Notes: generated from the sequence alone by a model not told the origin. Numbered from the stretch's first letter, positions 26,038 to 34,141 are shown. The stretch: DNA of 64,000 bases from JBBRNH01 sp038230415 (GCA_038230415.1 JBBRNH010000022.1:5180-69179); one strand, 5' to 3'. Numbers and translations are program-made.

Positions 26038-26593
26038 GGGAGTCGGTGGTTTGGTTGGTCAGGGCATGGCGCAGCAAGCGGTTGGCTTCGGACAGGTGCG
26101 CCCGTGAGGTGCTTTCGGCTAAGCCAAGCCGCCCGGCAATCTCGCGGTGCGAATACCCCTCCAGCACGTATAAACTGAACACAAATCGGTAGGGCAGCGG
26201 CAGTTGGTGCAACGCCCGCAGGATGTCTTCGGCAGCGAGGTCGGCCAAAATTCCGTCGTCGTTCAGGTAGGGTTCGGCTACCGTGTGCGCCACTGATTCC
26301 AGCGACATATCGGCGGCCCGTTTCCGGTTTTTGCGGTAATAATCAATGGCCGTATTCACCATAATTCGCCGGAGCCAGGGCAGCAGCACAGCCTCATTTT
26401 TCAGGGTTTTCAGCCCGCGAAACGCTTTCAGAAAACCATCGTTGAGCATCTCGCGGGCATCGTCGGGGTTGCTGGCGTGGGCTAAACAAACCGACAGGGC
26501 ATAGCCGTAGAAGCGTTCATAAAACGCCTGCATATCGGCCTCCCGGTTTCGGCGACAGCCCGCAATAATCTCGGCTATTGGTCTATCAATCAA
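26015..26593 (-). CDS. ECF-type RNA polymerase sigma-70 factor
   Basis: The 192-residue protein has sigma region 2 (FYERFYGYALSVCL, NPDDAREMLNDGFLKAFRGL) and region 4 (LPYRFVFSLYVLEGYSHREI followed by AGRLGLAESTSRAHLSEAN), with no region 1 or 3, as in extracytoplasmic-function sigma factors. It redirects RNA polymerase to a small regulon. It overlaps the membrane vWA-like gene, which is the likely anti-sigma factor. No downstream SusC/SusD pair is present, so this is not the usual polysaccharide-utilisation arrangement. Confidence 0.93.
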   Translation of the reverse strand: MIDRPIAEIIAGCRRNREADMQAFYERFYGYALSVCLAHASNPDDAREMLNDGFLKAFRGLKTLKNEAVLLPWLRRIMVNTAIDYYRKNRKRAADMSLESVAHTVAEPYLNDDGILADLAAEDILRALHQLPLPYRFVFSLYVLEGYSHREIAGRLGLAESTSRAHLSEANRLLRHALTNQTTDSHEPTNRY

Positions 26594-26617
26594 GCGAATA
26601 TAAATATTAAAGCGGAC

Positions 26618-27703
26618 TTATTGACAACCCGAATAGGTGTAGGTTTCGGTAGTAGTAACGTCCTGATCGGCTGCCGCCGGATTCGGATGGGTGGTCTTTA
26701 TCACGGCCTCGCTGATGAATCCCTGCGCGTTGGTCTGCACGGTAGCCGTGCTTTCTTCGTACAGATAAATCACCTTGCTGACGGGATTCAAAAAGAACAG
26801 TTTCTTCGTTGCCAGCACTCCATCCGGGCTGAGGTTGTTATACCAATTGACTGATACCGGCGGAAATCCCTTGAACACAGGTAACGAAGCCGACGACGGT
26901 TTGGCACCGGCCCAGGTTTGGCTGTAATACTCGACCAACTGGCCTTTGTCGAAATTTTCCTGTTTCAAAATCCGGCGTTGACTGTCGTACTCATAACGGA
27001 GTTCGTAGCTGGCATCGCCCAATTTTGTGACAACGCCGTTCTGAATCGTGAACGGATGCCGGTCTGTCCCGCCAACGTTCTCGGCGTAATCAACCAACTG
27101 GTTTTTCTGATACGTCCAGGTTTGTGAATAGTCGGCTCCCGGCTTTTCTTTGGCGATAGCCGGATCGTGAACAATGGTACTGGTTATGTTTGTTTTGGTG
27201 GTTAAATCGCCCGCAGCGTCATACACAAACGAACTCGTTACGGTTTGGGTAAGTCCGTAGGCACCGACCCGTTTTGATACGTGGCCCGACAACCGGCCCG
27301 CTGCGTAGGCATAACTGTCGGTTGTGGCGATTTGCTCGCGGTAGGTTTTGTCCGGCGTAGTCAGCACGTACAATTCCTGGGTGGCCGAAGCCGTCAGAAA
27401 GCCGGTTGCGTCGTAGGTATAGGCAACGGTTTTGTTGCCGGTTTGGATACCAGTGGCCCCGTTGAGTGGTTTTTTATCGGTCGTTGTTGTGGTTTTCAGG
27501 AGTTTACCCTGCCCGTCATACTCGTAGATTGTCTGGGCGGTTTCATCGTAAAATTTAGACTTCGACACAGCCACCGACTTCTGAATCCGGCAACCCGGTT
27601 CGGGCGTTGGGTTATCGGCAGAGTTGGTGCCGCAGCCCGTAGTGAGCCACCCGATAAGGCCGCAGAACAGCAGCAGCCGGGCGTTGTTGAGGAAAAATGT
27701 CAT
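26618..27703 (-). CDS. YD-repeat lipoprotein of unknown function
   Basis: The 361-residue protein has a lipoprotein signal (LLLFCGLIGWLTTGC, cysteine near residue 24) and several YD-like units: TIYEYDGQGKLLKT, AYTYDATGFLTA, SSFVYDAAGDLTT, LRYEYDSQRRILK. These resemble single RHS/YD repeats, forming an extended beta structure at the cell surface or in the periplasm. It ends TETYTYSGCQ. It lies 24 nt upstream of the sigma factor on the same strand and may be co-transcribed. No enzymatic motif is visible. Confidence 0.72.
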   Translation of the reverse strand: MTFFLNNARLLLFCGLIGWLTTGCGTNSADNPTPEPGCRIQKSVAVSKSKFYDETAQTIYEYDGQGKLLKTTTTTDKKPLNGATGIQTGNKTVAYTYDATGFLTASATQELYVLTTPDKTYREQIATTDSYAYAAGRLSGHVSKRVGAYGLTQTVTSSFVYDAAGDLTTKTNITSTIVHDPAIAKEKPGADYSQTWTYQKNQLVDYAENVGGTDRHPFTIQNGVVTKLGDASYELRYEYDSQRRILKQENFDKGQLVEYYSQTWAGAKPSSASLPVFKGFPPVSVNWYNNLSPDGVLATKKLFFLNPVSKVIYLYEESTATVQTNAQGFISEAVIKTTHPNPAAADQDVTTTETYTYSGCQ

Positions 27704-27731
27704 AATACAGAAGACAGTTTTGCGTGAAAAA

Positions 27732-27770
27732 GCCGGGCGTTATCCCGATAACAGCATAGACGCGCCCGGC
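27732..27770. repeat. Nested inverted repeat upstream of murF-alr
   Basis: GCCGGGCG (27732-27739) pairs perfectly with CGCCCGGC (27763-27770). Inside lies a second small palindrome, TTATCCCGATAA (27740-27751). There is no T-run. It sits between the divergent lipoprotein and murF-alr genes and could affect either leader. Confidence 0.5.
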
Positions 27771-27877
27771 CCCGAAAACGCTGGCGTGATGCCCTATTTT
27801 TTTTGGTGGTATTTTTGAGACCCGCTATTTTTCACGAAATAGATCGTAGCAGTTTCGGCAGTTCTCCTTATCAATCA

Positions 27878-30442
27878 ATGCGTTACGACGATTTTATTTG
27901 GCTCACCGATTCGCGGCAATCGCTGATTGACCCGGCCCACACCGTTTTTTTTGCTATCCGGGGCAACCGGCACGACGGCCATGCCTTCATCGAAACGCTG
28001 TATGAGCGGGGAGTCCGGCATTTTGTGATCGAGAAACCGGCCCTGACTCCCGCCCGCCATGCCAACCTGATTACCCTCGCCGGGGCCATGTTTATCGAAG
28101 TCGAAAGCAGCCTGCATACCCTGCAAACCTGGGCCGCTGAACATAGGCAACAGTTTCAGATTCCGGTGATTGGCATCACGGGCAGCAACGGCAAAACCAT
28201 TGTGAAAGAGTGGCTGGCGCAGCTTTTGGCCGACGAGTATGCGGTCTGCAAAAGCCCCAAAAGTTATAATTCTCAGTTGGGCGTACCGCTGTCGGTGCAT
28301 GAGTTGGCGGCCCGGCACACGCTGGCGATTTTTGAAGCGGGCATCTCGCAACCGCAGGAAATGCAGCGGCTCGAAGCCGTGATTCGGCCCACCATCGGGA
28401 TTTTTACCAACATCGGCCCCGCGCACGACGAAGGCTTCAAGACCCGCAAACAGAAAGTAGCCGAGAAGCTCCGACTCTTCACCCACGCCGAAACGCTCAT
28501 TTACTGCGCTGATTATGAAGATATTGACCATGAAGCCCGGCTGTTATTACGGGCCGTGAATCCCCGGATTCAACTCGTTACATGGTCTGTCAATGAGAGA
28601 GCCATGTTTCGGGTATCCGCCCAAAACGGCCAGCTTTTTTTGCTACCCGGTGAGCATTACGCCCTCGACGATGACGGTGTTTGGGGGTTTTCGATACCGT
28701 TCTCTGACCCGGCTTCGGTTGAGAATTTAACCCATTGCCTGGTGGCGTTGCGCGTTTTGAACGCTACCCAGCCCATTGTCATCAGCCGCGATGCGATTCA
28801 GGAACGATTGGCCCGGCTCCGCCCCGTTTCGATGCGGCTCGAACGCAAAGAAGGTATCAACGGCTGCATTCTGATTGATGATTCATATAGCAACGACCTG
28901 GCCGGGCTGCAACTCGCCCTCACGTTTCAGGAGCAACAAGGGATGGGCAAACCCAACGTCGTGATCTTGTCTGACCTGCTCCAGACCGGGCAGCGCGATG
29001 AAGAACTGTATGCCCAGATTGGACGACTCATCAGCACACAAAACGTAGCTCACTTCATTGGTATAGGGCCGGTTATCAGCCGGTTTACCGATTTTTTTCC
29101 GGCAAATAGCCAGTTTTTCGATAGCACCGAAGCCTTTATGACCGGGTTTGGTTTTGATACAGTACGTGATTCGGTGGTGTTAGTGAAGGGCGCACGGGCG
29201 TTTGCTTTTGAGCAGATTGTGAACCGGCTGCAACGCCAGCAACACGGCACCGTGCTGGAAATCAACCTCGATGCGCTGACGCATAACCTGAATTATTACC
29301 GCGCCAAAGCAGGATCAAAAACCAAAATCATGGTCATGGTGAAAGCGTTTGCGTACGGCAGTGGCAGTGCCGAAGTAGCGCAATGGCTTCAGTTTCACCG
29401 GGTTGACTACCTCGCCGTTGCCTACGCCGACGAAGGCGTAACGCTCCGGCAAAATGGCGTTTCATTGCCAATCATGGTCATGAACCCCGCCCTCGAAACC
29501 TTCGGCACACTGCTCGAACACAACCTCGAACCCGAATTGTACAGCATTCGCATCCTGCATGAGTGGGCCAAATTTATAGAAAAGGAGGAAGGAGGGGGAG
29601 AAGAGGGAGGAAGGGGAAGAGAGGGAGTTATCGCCCAATCTTCCTCCCTTTCCTCCCTTTCCTCCCCTTCTTCCTCCTCTTCCTCCCTTTCCTCCCTTTT
29701 TCATTTAAAAATTGATACCGGGATGCACCGATTAGGCTTCCTGCCTGATGAAATACCGGCAGTGGTTTCGTTCCTAAAGCAACACCCGGCTCTGCGCGTC
29801 GCCACCGTATTCAGCCACCTTGTCGGCTCCGACGAGGCCGGGCTGACCGATTTTTCGCGGCAACAGCACGAGCGTTTCACCGATAGTCTTACCGTTCTCG
29901 AAGCAGGATTGGGCTACCGGCCAACGGCGCACCTGCTCAATTCGGCGGGTATTGTGCGCTTCCCGGAGTTTCGGCTCGATATGGTTCGGCTCGGTATCGG
30001 GCTGTATGGCGTAGAGAGCAGCCGCTTGGAACCCGCAGCCGTGCGGCCCGTTGGCACGCTCAAAACCACCATCAGCCAGATAAAAACCGTTGCTGCCGGA
30101 GACACCGTTGGCTATGGGCGAAGGGGCGTACTGACCCGCAACAGCCGCATTGCCACCCTCGCCATTGGCTACGCCGACGGGTTTGACCGGCGGTTTGGCA
30201 ACGGCACCGGCCACGTCTGGATTGCCGGTGTTCGCTGCCCCACCGTTGGCAACGTGTGTATGGATATGACGATGGTTGACGTAACCGACGCGCCCACCGC
30301 ACGGGAAGGCAACGTGGTAGAAATCTTCGGCTCGAACCTGACTATCAGCGAGTTAGCTGCCGCTATCGGCACCATTCCGTATGAAATTCTGACTGGCGTG
30401 AGCGAGCGCGTGAAGCGGATTTTTTTTCGGGAAGGCAACTGA
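27878..30442 (+). CDS. murF-alr: Bifunctional UDP-N-acetylmuramoyl-tripeptide--D-Ala-D-Ala ligase / alanine racemase
   Basis: The 854-residue fusion joins two cell-wall enzymes. The N-terminal half (about 1-455) is MurF, with the ATP-binding loop GITGSNGKTIVKEW (about 97). The C-terminal half (from about 472) is alanine racemase, with the PLP lysine in MVMVKAFAYGSG (about 488), KIDTGMHRLGF and the catalytic tyrosine in AGDTVGYGRRG (about 745). The fusion is common in Bacteroidota. A purine/pyrimidine-rich stretch adds a Glu/Gly then Ser/Leu-rich loop at about residues 567-608, just before KIDTGMHRLGF. ATG 27878 aligns with the MurF N-terminus; an open extension to 27803 crosses a TATTTTTG -7 box (27810-27817). 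Confidence 0.95.
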   Translation: MRYDDFIWLTDSRQSLIDPAHTVFFAIRGNRHDGHAFIETLYERGVRHFVIEKPALTPARHANLITLAGAMFIEVESSLHTLQTWAAEHRQQFQIPVIGITGSNGKTIVKEWLAQLLADEYAVCKSPKSYNSQLGVPLSVHELAARHTLAIFEAGISQPQEMQRLEAVIRPTIGIFTNIGPAHDEGFKTRKQKVAEKLRLFTHAETLIYCADYEDIDHEARLLLRAVNPRIQLVTWSVNERAMFRVSAQNGQLFLLPGEHYALDDDGVWGFSIPFSDPASVENLTHCLVALRVLNATQPIVISRDAIQERLARLRPVSMRLERKEGINGCILIDDSYSNDLAGLQLALTFQEQQGMGKPNVVILSDLLQTGQRDEELYAQIGRLISTQNVAHFIGIGPVISRFTDFFPANSQFFDSTEAFMTGFGFDTVRDSVVLVKGARAFAFEQIVNRLQRQQHGTVLEINLDALTHNLNYYRAKAGSKTKIMVMVKAFAYGSGSAEVAQWLQFHRVDYLAVAYADEGVTLRQNGVSLPIMVMNPALETFGTLLEHNLEPELYSIRILHEWAKFIEKEEGGGEEGGRGREGVIAQSSSLSSLSSPSSSSSSLSSLFHLKIDTGMHRLGFLPDEIPAVVSFLKQHPALRVATVFSHLVGSDEAGLTDFSRQQHERFTDSLTVLEAGLGYRPTAHLLNSAGIVRFPEFRLDMVRLGIGLYGVESSRLEPAAVRPVGTLKTTISQIKTVAAGDTVGYGRRGVLTRNSRIATLAIGYADGFDRRFGNGTGHVWIAGVRCPTVGNVCMDMTMVDVTDAPTAREGNVVEIFGSNLTISELAAAIGTIPYEILTGVSERVKRIFFREGN
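29579..29702. repeat. In-frame homopurine/homopyrimidine inverted insertion in the racemase domain
   Basis: Bases 29579-29627 are all purines (repeats of GGAGGAAGG type) and 29639-29702 are all pyrimidines (repeats of TTCCTCCC). The two tracts are roughly complementary, so they form an inverted repeat of low complexity. Both are translated without a stop, giving a charged then serine-rich loop not expected in alanine racemases. It looks like an inserted element tolerated in a surface loop. Confidence 0.85.
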
Positions 30443-30485
30443 GGGGTTGATTCATCACCAACGAATAAGCCTTCAAACCTGGCTT

Positions 30486-31424
30486 TTATAAAACCGCCAA
30501 AACCTCCTCAACCAACGCCGAAACAGGCCGCCGTGCGTCGAGCCAGTGAATGTGATGGCCGTCGCGTTCCATCTTGCGGAAATAGGTCATCTGCCGCTTG
30601 GCAAACTGGTGAATGGCCGTTTCAAGCCGGGCGGTCATGGTGGCGTAATCGAGTTGGCCGGTCAAAAATTGGGTAATGAACTTGTATTCAAGGCCGTAGA
30701 AAATCAGTTTCTCTGCCCGAACGCCCCCGGCCAGCAACTGCGCTACCTCCTCAATCATGCCGTTCTGGAGCCGCTGATGCAGCCGGGCCGTGATGCGCTG
30801 CCGCCGAACGTCAACGGGTAAGGCAAGACCAAAGATAGTGGTCAGTGGCAAGTGGTTAGTGATGAGCGGCTGACCGCGAACCTCAGTAGCTAATGCCACT
30901 TGCCACTTGCCACTTGCCACTAACCACTCACTAATTTCAATGGCCCGGATGAGCCGTTTGCGGGTGCTGGTATCGGCGAGGGGCGTGTAGGCCGATGGTG
31001 GCATTTGGGCAAAGCGGGCGCTGAGTTGGTCGTCGGTGAGGGGCGCGAGTTCGGCGCGGAGTATTTCGTTGACTGGCACAGCCGTGAACTGAAAATCGTT
31101 CAGCACCGCGCTCAGATACAAACCCGTTCCGCCACAGACCACCGGCACCCGGTTTCGGGCGGTAATGTCGGCTACGGCACGGCCAAAATCCTGCTGATAG
31201 CGATGCACGTTGTAGTCGTCACCCGCGTCTAAGATATCAATCAAGTGGTACGAAACCGGCTGACTATCAAGCGTGTATTCGGCAATGTCTTTGCCCGTGC
31301 CGATGTCCATGCCCCGATACACCTGCCGCGAATCAGCACTGATGATTTCGCCGTTGAGCCGGGCGGCCACCGCCACCGCAAGCCGCGTTTTGCCCGATGC
31401 CGTTGGGCCAAGAATGACGAGCAT
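30486..31424 (-). CDS. miaA: tRNA dimethylallyltransferase
   Basis: The 312-residue protein begins MLVILGPTASGKTRLAVAVA, the P-loop of MiaA, followed by GEIISADSRQVYRGMDIGTG and VCGGTGLYLSAVL. MiaA adds a dimethylallyl group to A37 of tRNAs reading UNN codons. The end KRQMTYFRKMERDGHHIHWLD is also typical. I start at ATG 31424, right before the P-loop. Residues about 164-195 come from a palindromic insertion with a 7-bp tandem repeat. The gene converges on murF-alr, with a weak AAGCC/GGCTT hairpin between them at 30467-30485. Confidence 0.94.
   Translation of the reverse strand: MLVILGPTASGKTRLAVAVAARLNGEIISADSRQVYRGMDIGTGKDIAEYTLDSQPVSYHLIDILDAGDDYNVHRYQQDFGRAVADITARNRVPVVCGGTGLYLSAVLNDFQFTAVPVNEILRAELAPLTDDQLSARFAQMPPSAYTPLADTSTRKRLIRAIEISEWLVASGKWQVALATEVRGQPLITNHLPLTTIFGLALPVDVRRQRITARLHQRLQNGMIEEVAQLLAGGVRAEKLIFYGLEYKFITQFLTGQLDYATMTARLETAIHQFAKRQMTYFRKMERDGHHIHWLDARRPVSALVEEVLAVL
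30838..30933. repeat. Palindromic element with 4x TGCCACT tandem repeat inside miaA
   Basis: TGCCACT is repeated four times in tandem at 30894-30921. AGTGGCAAGTGG at 30844-30855 is its inverse, so the element forms a hairpin with several registers; AGTGGTTAGTGA and ACTAACCACTCACT extend the arms. The unit length, 7 bp, is not a multiple of three, so gain or loss of a unit would shift the miaA frame. It is translated as a Ser/Gly/Lys/Trp-rich loop. Confidence 0.88.
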
Positions 31425-31435
31425 TGCCACGAATC

Positions 31436-31903
31436 TCACCGAAAAATTGCCCGGAACGGGACTTCTATGGGGAATACCGGGTCTTTGATAATGCCGTCGG
31501 TAAAGGTCCACATTCCGCCCGTTGCCGTTCTGATTTGCACTACGCGCAAGACCGGCACAATGAGCCAGACCGATTTAACCCCGGCGGGGAAATAGATGGC
31601 GTTCATTTTGGCCGTAATCTCGGTTGTGGCTTGTTTTGGCGACTGAATTTCAATGGCAATCAGGGGGGGCTGGGTGTAAAAAATAATGTCATTGTCCCAG
31701 TCTTCGGGCAGTTTGGGATACACGCAGACATCGGGTTTGCACTTGCCGGTTGATAGTTCCAACTCCAATTCGGGTAGCACCTCATACTCGGCATCGTAGC
31801 GGTCGAGCGTGACACAGACGCGATTGATAATTTTGGAGTGGTTCACTGACATTACATCTTCCGAGTAAAATTCTTCGATTAAATCAACTGCAAGGGCTTC
31901 CAT
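31436..31903 (-). CDS. Uma2-family (DUF820) protein, short form
   Basis: The 155-residue protein has CKPDVCVYPKL (about residue 54) and PPLIAIEIQSPKQ (about 80), matching the D...ExQ-type active site region of Uma2/DUF820 PD-(D/E)XK proteins, followed by YFPAGVKSVWLIVP as in the family. It is shorter than the member at 7669-8355. Role is unknown. It is 11 nt upstream of miaA on the same strand. A -7 box (TATCTTTG) lies 17 nt before its start. Confidence 0.75.
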   Translation of the reverse strand: MEALAVDLIEEFYSEDVMSVNHSKIINRVCVTLDRYDAEYEVLPELELELSTGKCKPDVCVYPKLPEDWDNDIIFYTQPPLIAIEIQSPKQATTEITAKMNAIYFPAGVKSVWLIVPVLRVVQIRTATGGMWTFTDGIIKDPVFPIEVPFRAIFR

Positions 31904-31920
31904 AGCGTCAATCGTTTTTT

Positions 31921-31928
31921 CAAAGATA
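31921..31928 (-). promoter_or_regulatory. -7 box (TATCTTTG) of the short Uma2 gene and possibly miaA
   Basis: On the minus strand TATCTTTG fits TAnnTTTG exactly and lies 17 nt before the start codon at 31903. No clear -33 element is seen. Confidence 0.45.
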
Positions 31929-31993
31929 AGAAAGTTGTGGGCCGTTTGAGAAAAAATTCAGCGAACACTTGACAAGTTCGGATTCTTCTCATT

Positions 31994-32012
31994 TACTTTG
32001 CATCACAAAGTA
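31994..32012. promoter_or_regulatory. Operator-like palindrome upstream of the XrtN operon
   Basis: TACTTTG-CATCA-CAAAGTA is a perfect 7-bp inverted repeat with a 5-nt spacer, 10 nt before the ATG at 32023. The left arm itself resembles a -7 box, and TTGAC lies about 22 nt upstream (31969-31973). A near-identical site occurs at 34120-34136. A dimeric regulator binding here would cover the promoter; the winged-helix protein encoded at 33780-34076 is the natural candidate. Confidence 0.65.
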
Positions 32013-32022
32013 CTTTTATCTC

Positions 32023-32808
32023 ATGGAACACTTCATTTCGTTTCCGCTTCATCAAAAGCCGCTTGCTGTTTGTCCCACACCGGAGGGGGTCCCGTCTGGC
32101 CGGGGATTGCGGGCCTTGTCGGCACTCACGGCCTTAGGTTTGTGCTTAGTTCTGGCGCGTTGGCTGCTCACGGGCAACGTCTGGTTTCTGGTGATGCTGA
32201 CCTGGAACGCGGTGCTGGCCTGGTTTCCGCTCGGCGTGATGCTGGTGCTGCACGATTTGCTGGCTGCCCGGCGCATCGGGCGGGTTGGCGCGTGGCTGGG
32301 GTTGGGTGCGTGGCTGGCGTTTTTGCCCAACGCGCCCTACATCATCACCGATCTGTTTCATATTCAGAACCTTCAGGCTCCGTTGCTGTGGTTTGATACA
32401 ATGAGTATTTTTCTCTTTGCCACGATGGGCCTGCTCACCGGCCTGTATTCTACGTTGCTGGCGCATCGGTTGCTGAGTCAGTTGGTCACGGCAAAAAACC
32501 GTCTGGTAAGCCAATCATTAATTTGGAGTTTAATGCTGGGGGCGCAGGCGTTGGCCGGGTTTGGTATTTATCTTGGCCGGTGGGGGCGGTGGAATAGCTG
32601 GCACGTGCTAACCAAACCCTGGGTATTGGGGCAGGCCGTTTTGACCTCGCTGCAAACGCCATTGGCCCTGAAAATGACGCTCGTGTATGGCTTTGTGCTG
32701 GCCGGGTTATACGTGGCCTTCTGGCTCTTTGTGCAGGATACAGACACGAAGCATCAGCGGGCAAGTAGCCAACAAGCCGAAAGCTCCAATGCCCAACCCC
32801 ATGATTGA
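32023..32808 (+). CDS. DUF1361 family integral membrane protein
   Basis: The 261-residue protein has about seven hydrophobic segments and the DUF1361 hallmark WLAFLPNAPYIITDLFHI (about residues 101-118). The function of DUF1361 proteins is not known. The gene is the first of six that overlap or nearly touch (DgkA, membrane protein, regulator, MSEP-CTERM, XrtN). ATG 32023 follows the palindromic operator; an upstream frame extension of 18 residues would cross it. The stop overlaps the start of dgkA by 8 bp. Confidence 0.85.
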   Translation: MEHFISFPLHQKPLAVCPTPEGVPSGRGLRALSALTALGLCLVLARWLLTGNVWFLVMLTWNAVLAWFPLGVMLVLHDLLAARRIGRVGAWLGLGAWLAFLPNAPYIITDLFHIQNLQAPLLWFDTMSIFLFATMGLLTGLYSTLLAHRLLSQLVTAKNRLVSQSLIWSLMLGAQALAGFGIYLGRWGRWNSWHVLTKPWVLGQAVLTSLQTPLALKMTLVYGFVLAGLYVAFWLFVQDTDTKHQRASSQQAESSNAQPHD

Positions 32809-33178
32809 CCTGCCCAAAACCTTCCGCAGTTTTCAGTACGCCGGGCGGGGCGTGGCTGGTTTGTTCCGGTTCGAGAACAACGCCAAAGTTCATCTGCTGG
32901 CGGCTGTGGTGGTGGTGGCGGTGGGTATCTGTCTGAATATCAATCGAATAGAATGGGTAATCATCATCACCCAGATCGGATTGGTGTTTGCCGCCGAAGC
33001 CATCAATACGGCCCTCGAAAAACTTTGTGATCTCGTGCAACCTGATTATCACCCGCAAGTAAAAGTTATCAAAGACGTAGCTTCCGGCGCGGTGCTGATC
33101 CTGGCAATCACGGCGGTACTGGTGGCAATCCTGATTTTTATTCCAAAACTATGTCCCGCGAACACCTTGACCACCTGA
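32801..33178 (+). CDS. dgkA: Diacylglycerol kinase family protein (DgkA-type)
   Basis: The 125-residue membrane protein matches prokaryotic DgkA/undecaprenol kinase: RSFQYAGRGVAGLFRFENNAKVH at the N-terminus (in parts: FRFENNAKVH near residue 25), then EAINTALEKLCDLV (about 62-75), the catalytic and metal-binding block, and three hydrophobic helices. It phosphorylates diacylglycerol or undecaprenol in the inner membrane. ATG 32801 is preferred; 32789 is possible (4 more residues). It overlaps the next gene by 28 bp. Confidence 0.9.
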   Translation: MIDLPKTFRSFQYAGRGVAGLFRFENNAKVHLLAAVVVVAVGICLNINRIEWVIIITQIGLVFAAEAINTALEKLCDLVQPDYHPQVKVIKDVASGAVLILAITAVLVAILIFIPKLCPANTLTT

Positions 33179-33783
33179 CCGAAATCCGCAGCATGATGGA
33201 GCGGTCGTCGAAATTTTTATCGTTGAGTGGCCTGTCCGGGATTTCGGCGGGCGTGGTGGCCTTAGCCGGGGCGGCAACGGTCTATCTGCGGCTCCGCACC
33301 GACTGGTTCCGTATTCTGCGCTACGACCGGCTCGGTGGCTACCACAGCGCGTCATGGGCCGATACCGAGTGGTTTTTGATTCAGGTTGCCGGTCTTACCT
33401 TGCTTGGGGCCTTGCTGACCGGCACATTTTTCACTGTTCGGAAGGCCCATCGGCAGGGGCTGCGCGTCTGGAACACGGCCTCCCGGCGGTTGCTCTGGGC
33501 AATGGGTGTGCCGCTGCTAACGGGCGGAGTGTTTTGCGTGGCCCTGCTCTGGTACGGTCTGATCTGGCTCACGGCCCCGGCCACGCTGGTTTTTTATGGC
33601 CTGGCCCTCATCAGCGGCAGCAAATACACGGTGCGTGATGTCGAATATTTAGGCTATTCCGAAATCGCACTGGGACTCATAGCCGTGTTTCTGACGGGGT
33701 TCAATCTGCTGGCCTGGGCCATAGGCTTCGGGGTGCTGCACATTGTATATGGCGCGGCTATGTACTGGAAATATGACCGATGA
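33151..33783 (+). CDS. Membrane protein of the XrtN operon, unknown function
   Basis: The 210-residue protein begins with a soluble helix (REHLDHLTEIRSMMERSSKF) and then has about five hydrophobic segments, for example SGISAGVVALAGAATVYL and LIQVAGLTLLGALLTGTFF. I know no named function; similar proteins occur next to winged-helix regulators in Bacteroidota. The start overlaps dgkA by 28 bp and the stop overlaps the regulator start by 4 bp (ATGA), so it is translated with them. It may be a membrane partner of the regulator. Confidence 0.72.
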   Translation: MSREHLDHLTEIRSMMERSSKFLSLSGLSGISAGVVALAGAATVYLRLRTDWFRILRYDRLGGYHSASWADTEWFLIQVAGLTLLGALLTGTFFTVRKAHRQGLRVWNTASRRLLWAMGVPLLTGGVFCVALLWYGLIWLTAPATLVFYGLALISGSKYTVRDVEYLGYSEIALGLIAVFLTGFNLLAWAIGFGVLHIVYGAAMYWKYDR

Positions 33784-34076
33784 TCAATCTGCTCGAACAG
33801 TTCAACAAAGCCTTTGAAAGCAAAGCCCGGCTCGGAATTATGTCGGTGCTGATGGTCAATGAATCGCTGAGTTTCAACGCCCTGAAAGACCTGCTGGCCC
33901 TGACGGATGGCAACCTCGCTACGCACCTCCGGGCGTTGGAAGAAGCAGGTTATCTATCGGTGCAGAAGCAGTTTGTGGGCCGAAAACCCAACACCACCTA
34001 CACCGCTACCGACGCGGGACGCACCGCCTTTGCCGGACATCTGAACGCGCTGGAAGCGTTTATCAAGGGTTTATAA
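33780..34076 (+). CDS. Winged-helix transcriptional regulator
   Basis: The 98-residue protein is a compact winged helix: LGIMSVLMVNESLSFNALKD, then the recognition region LTDGNLATHLRALEEAGYLS and a wing VGRKPNTTYTATDAG. This fits the ArsR/MarR-like HTH_34 family, which acts as dimers. The gene sits between two ACTTTG-N5-CAAAGT palindromes (31995-32011 and 34120-34136), so it probably binds them and controls both its own operon and the MSEP-CTERM gene. Its start overlaps the membrane protein gene by 4 bp. Confidence 0.88.
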   Translation: MINLLEQFNKAFESKARLGIMSVLMVNESLSFNALKDLLALTDGNLATHLRALEEAGYLSVQKQFVGRKPNTTYTATDAGRTAFAGHLNALEAFIKGL

Positions 34077-34117
34077 TTGTTTGCCACCGCCACCAGGCTG
34101 TGGCGTTCCAGTGATTT

Positions 34118-34137
34118 TAACTTTGAAAAACAAAGTA
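34118..34137. promoter_or_regulatory. Second operator-like palindrome and -7 box before the MSEP-CTERM gene
   Basis: ACTTTG-AAAAA-CAAAGT (34120-34136) is a perfect 6-bp inverted repeat with 5-nt spacer, the same design as at 31995-32011; both are followed by ACTTT. TAACTTTG (34118-34125) is an exact TAnnTTTG box overlapping the left arm. The ATG at 34142 is 5 nt away. It suggests an internal promoter under the same regulator. Confidence 0.65.
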
Positions 34138-34141
34138 CTTT

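Noticed and set aside
30894..30921. Possible CRISPR array
   Set aside because: The repeats are only 7 bp, strictly tandem and without spacers; they lie within miaA. I see no other array and no cas genes.
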